From JASFHF01 sp050123375 (GTDB taxonomy: Bacteria > Pseudomonadota > Gammaproteobacteria > UBA12402), in assembly GCA_050123375.1 (NCBI GenBank), contig JASFHF010000024.1, positions 1 to 31,710 on the forward strand: a stretch of DNA of 31,710 bases, written 5' to 3'. The notes beneath the pieces were generated by a model, which saw only the letters and a program-made list of their open reading frames with translations, had not been told where the DNA came from and did not search any database. The position numbers and the translations under genes are program-made. Shown here in pieces: positions 29,468 through 31,710 of the stretch (the first letter of the stretch is position 1; each line of letters opens with the position of its first letter).

Positions 29468-30607
29468 ATGCCTAATGTTGTGAGATTACAGCAGCAAAAT
29501 ATTGAAAAATGGCTTTTTAAACAAAAAATCATCGTTGTTTATGGTGCGCGCCAGGTTGGTAAAACTACTATGGTACAGGCAATTCTCAAGAAATTTAAGG
29601 GTAAATCCTTGTATCTTGATTGTGATATCGTAACTATTCGTCAATCCCTTGAGCAGGAAGATCCATTATTGTTAAAACGAATGTTAGGTGATGTTAAGTT
29701 ATTAATTATTGACGAAGCGCAACGAGTTCAGAAGATTGGAACTATCTTAAAATTATTGCATGATCATTGCCCTGAAATCCAAGTGATTGCTACTGGGTCA
29801 AGCAGTTTTGACCTGGCGAACAAAACTAATGAGTCATTAATTGGCAGGGGGTTAGAGTTTGTTTTATATCCGCTTGCACTTGGTGAATTAACCCAAATTT
29901 ATAATAATTTTGAAATACAAGGTCAATTAGACAATTTATTGCTTTATGGTTCTTATCCGGAAATTATTATGGCTGCGCGGGATGATGCAATAAGATTATT
30001 AAACGATTTAACTAATAAATATTTATATAAGGATATTTTAGAGTTTGAAAACATTAAAAAACCCGATCTAATTATTAAATTATTGCAATTGCTTGCTTTT
30101 CAGGTAGGCAATGAAGTTTCCAGGAATGAATTGGCGGTAACTTTGCAAGTGAGTCGAGCTACAATTAATCGTTATATTGATTTGTTAGAGAAAGCTTTCG
30201 TGATTTTTCGGCTTACTCCTTTTAGTCGTAACTTAAGAAAAGAAATTACCAGCAAAGAAAAAATATATTTTTATGACCTTGGGGTTAGAAATAGTTTGAT
30301 TGCGCAATTTAATCCTTTGCATTTGCGTGCAGATGTTGGCGCTTTATGGGAAAATTTTTGTGTTGTTGAGCGGCTTAAGTATCGTCAACATGCTGAAATG
30401 TATGGTCATAAATATTTTTGGCGAACGCACGATCAAACCGAAATTGATTATATTGAGGATTATGATGGCGTTTTACATGGTTACGAGTTCAAATGGAAAG
30501 AAAGTAAATATGCTCCGCCAAAAGCATTTTTGCAGGCTTATCCAAATAGTAGTATTGAATTAATTCATAATAAAAATTTTTGGAATTTTCTTGTTGGCAA
30601 TAAGTGA
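29468..30607 (+). CDS. AAA_14 / DUF4143 family ATPase
   Basis: A 379-aa ATPase of the AAA_14-DUF4143 type. The N-terminal domain has Walker A GARQVGKTT (26-34) and Walker B KLLIIDEAQ, followed by TGSSSFDLAN and GRGLEFVLYPLALGEL. The C-terminal DUF4143 part contains a winged-helix-like stretch (VSRNELAVTLQVSRATINRYIDLLEKAFVIFRL) and a nuclease-like end, GALWENFCVVERLKYR ... FWRTHDQTEIDYIEDYDGVLHGYEFKW. Such genes are common in accessory regions and their function is unproven. I chose ATG 29468 over TTG 29453. The stop is 3 bp from the convergent acyltransferase stop. Confidence 0.88.
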   Translation: MPNVVRLQQQNIEKWLFKQKIIVVYGARQVGKTTMVQAILKKFKGKSLYLDCDIVTIRQSLEQEDPLLLKRMLGDVKLLIIDEAQRVQKIGTILKLLHDHCPEIQVIATGSSSFDLANKTNESLIGRGLEFVLYPLALGELTQIYNNFEIQGQLDNLLLYGSYPEIIMAARDDAIRLLNDLTNKYLYKDILEFENIKKPDLIIKLLQLLAFQVGNEVSRNELAVTLQVSRATINRYIDLLEKAFVIFRLTPFSRNLRKEITSKEKIYFYDLGVRNSLIAQFNPLHLRADVGALWENFCVVERLKYRQHAEMYGHKYFWRTHDQTEIDYIEDYDGVLHGYEFKWKESKYAPPKAFLQAYPNSSIELIHNKNFWNFLVGNK

Positions 30608-30610
30608 TTT

Positions 30611-31534
30611 TTATTTCTTCCGTTTCTTCGGATAAATTTCTGGTTCGCCTGGCGGGCGAGTGCGAAAACGTTTTAGGATCCACATATATTGATCCGGATG
30701 TTGTTTAACTGCGTTTTCAATAAATTGATTAATTCGGTTTGCATCAGCTAGAGTGTTTTCGGAAGGAAAATTTTTAAAAGCAGGCAGTATATTTATTACA
30801 TAACCTGAATCGTCAGTTTTGCGGTAAGTAAAATACGGCACAATTTCAGCGCCGCTAATTTTAGCGATGCGTGAAGTTGCAGTGGTGGTTGCTGCTGGTA
30901 CTCCAAAAAAAGGTGCGAATACCATGCTGTTTCGCCGATTTTCATCGGGAGCATAAAATAATATACAATTGTTTTTTAATGCGCGAAGTGATTCGGAGAT
31001 TTTTTTATTTGAAAGTAATTTAGCGCAATATTTTTTTCGGTGTTTGGTAATTATATGATTTATTAAATTGTTTTTTGATTTGCGGTATACCACGCAAGTA
31101 CGTTTTTCGCGGTCATTCATGCCAAGCATTCGGCCAGTAAGTTCTATTGTAGTAAAATGACCGCAGAGCAGGATAACCCCATGTTTTTTATCAAGAGCGT
31201 CAAATACGTTTTCTAGACCACTAATCGTGTATAGGTTAGTAATTTTTTTATCTGGTGCAAATAATGCTAATGCTGTTTCGAAAATCGCTTTTCCGTAAGA
31301 GATCATATTTGTTTTAACTAGTTTTTGTCGTTCTGACTTGTTTAAATTAGGAAAACATAATTTGATATTTATTTCTATGATTTTTCGATTTTTACGTAGA
31401 ATGTAATAAGCAGCTTTGCCGAGTAATGTTCCTAGTTTCATTAGAATTGGATAAGGTAATAAAGTTAATAAGCAGATTAAGCTGTATCCAATAAAGATTG
31501 GCCAATTTTTGGGATTAGATAGATATTTATACAT
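30611..31534 (-). CDS. Lipid A biosynthesis acyltransferase (LpxL/HtrB family)
   Basis: The 307-aa inner-membrane acyltransferase (E. coli LpxL 306) transfers a late acyl chain to Kdo2-lipid A or its relatives. It has an N-terminal membrane helix (NWPIFIGYSLICLLTLLPYPI), the catalytic HX4E motif H126-F-T-T-I-E131, FAPFFGVPAATTTATSRIA, and the family end DQYMWILKRFRTRPPGEPEIY. LpxL and LpxM cannot be separated by eye. ATG 31534 gives the family length; TTG 31582 would add 16 residues of unlike character. Neither has a good ribosome-binding site. An insertion sequence begins about 50 bp upstream, and so may have displaced the native promoter. The tail is lysine-rich. Confidence 0.93.
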   Translation of the reverse strand: MYKYLSNPKNWPIFIGYSLICLLTLLPYPILMKLGTLLGKAAYYILRKNRKIIEINIKLCFPNLNKSERQKLVKTNMISYGKAIFETALALFAPDKKITNLYTISGLENVFDALDKKHGVILLCGHFTTIELTGRMLGMNDREKRTCVVYRKSKNNLINHIITKHRKKYCAKLLSNKKISESLRALKNNCILFYAPDENRRNSMVFAPFFGVPAATTTATSRIAKISGAEIVPYFTYRKTDDSGYVINILPAFKNFPSENTLADANRINQFIENAVKQHPDQYMWILKRFRTRPPGEPEIYPKKRKK

Positions 31535-31585
31535 TAGGCGGATTCTATCACAGTTGCGCAGTGCGTCAATTAGTGTTAACAAGAT

Positions 31586-31710
31586 TGTAACGGCAATTTT
31601 AAAATGTCCCGATTGAGCAATTTAGAAATGTCCCCTTTTTTGTTTAAATTGACTTCTTTAAAAATAATAAAGGAGTCCAAAAATGGGGAATTTGCTAACC
31701 ATGAGTCAAA
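31586..31710 (+). mobile_element. Left end of an insertion sequence
   Basis: The window ends in what looks like an IS start. AAATGTCCC-type motifs occur twice (AAAATGTCCC at 31601-31610 and AAATGTCCCC at 31626-31635), then a spacer, a strong AAGGAG and a start codon. Repeated AATGTCCC motifs before a transposase beginning 'M..LLTMS' are, to my knowledge, a feature of the ISNCY (IS1202) group. The exact left boundary is uncertain. Confidence 0.55.
31683..31710 (+). CDS. Transposase N-terminus (partial)
   Basis: Nine codons before the window edge read MGNLLTMSQ, with AAGGAG (31669-31674) 8 bp upstream. The start resembles integrase-core transposases of ISNCY type (LLTMS followed by a helix-turn-helix). 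The rest lies outside the window, so the family call rests on the leader repeats and this short start. Confidence 0.5.

Noticed and set aside
1..31710. tRNA, rRNA or riboswitch genes
   Set aside because: I looked for tRNA acceptor/T-loop signatures and long leader structures in the intergenic gaps and saw none; a covariance-model scan would be needed to exclude small RNAs.

Overview
The window looks like chromosome of a low-GC gammaproteobacterium of the Legionellales (Coxiella / Legionella / Aquicella / Rickettsiella neighbourhood). The evidence is the gammaproteobacterial macromolecular-synthesis operon (rpsU-yqeY-dnaG-rpoD), gammaproteobacterial ThyA, RecG, MnmG and LpxL-type proteins, and two promoters carrying a tandem CTTAA-type box of the kind bound by PmrA, which drives Dot/Icm type IV secretion genes and effectors in that order. 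The genus is not certain.

Layout. 1-1958: a gene tail, an N-terminally truncated ATPase gene next to a small palindromic insertion, and thyA. 2113-6023: a split polyamine module. A deoxyhypusine-synthase-like gene and a pyruvoyl arginine decarboxylase run rightward and converge with agmatine deiminase and N-carbamoylputrescine amidase, which lie at the 3' end of the leftward rpsU-yqeY-dnaG-rpoD operon (10924 to 6076). Together they can take arginine through agmatine and N-carbamoylputrescine to putrescine, and probably on to homospermidine. 11223-16589: two MFS transporters, a purine-nucleoside/MTA-phosphorylase-like gene and an unusual long MATE-family protein. 16999-21500: parA, rsmG and mnmG (all leftward, parB absent after parA), with a rightward lipoprotein gene between rsmG and mnmG. 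21898-24824: hppA (K+-independent type) and rph. 24900-27164: an accessory island with three CTTAA-type boxes, a two-gene operon of small unknown proteins, and a divergently transcribed OTU-like cysteine-protease candidate with a glutamate-rich C-terminus. 27214-31534: recG, a DUF4143-type ATPase and an LpxL/HtrB acyltransferase. 31586-31710: the left end of an insertion sequence.

The window is full of small palindromic repeats, at least six families, sitting between genes and inside them. Some appear to supply stop codons and C-terminal residues (aguA, rsmG), Shine-Dalgarno sequences (parA, rph), or an in-frame protein insertion (recG).

Most notable candidates: (1) the divergent pair of PmrA-like promoters with identical box-to-minus-10 spacing controlling a probable effector and two unknown small proteins; (2) the MATE-family protein ending in a CaaX-like box (CIIL) and carrying an acidic dileucine motif, both eukaryotic targeting signals; (3) the polyamine route ending in a DHS-like enzyme, with part of it attached to the sigma-70 operon; (4) the protein-remodelling palindromic repeats. 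All functions are inferred from sequence motifs read by eye; no database search was possible.
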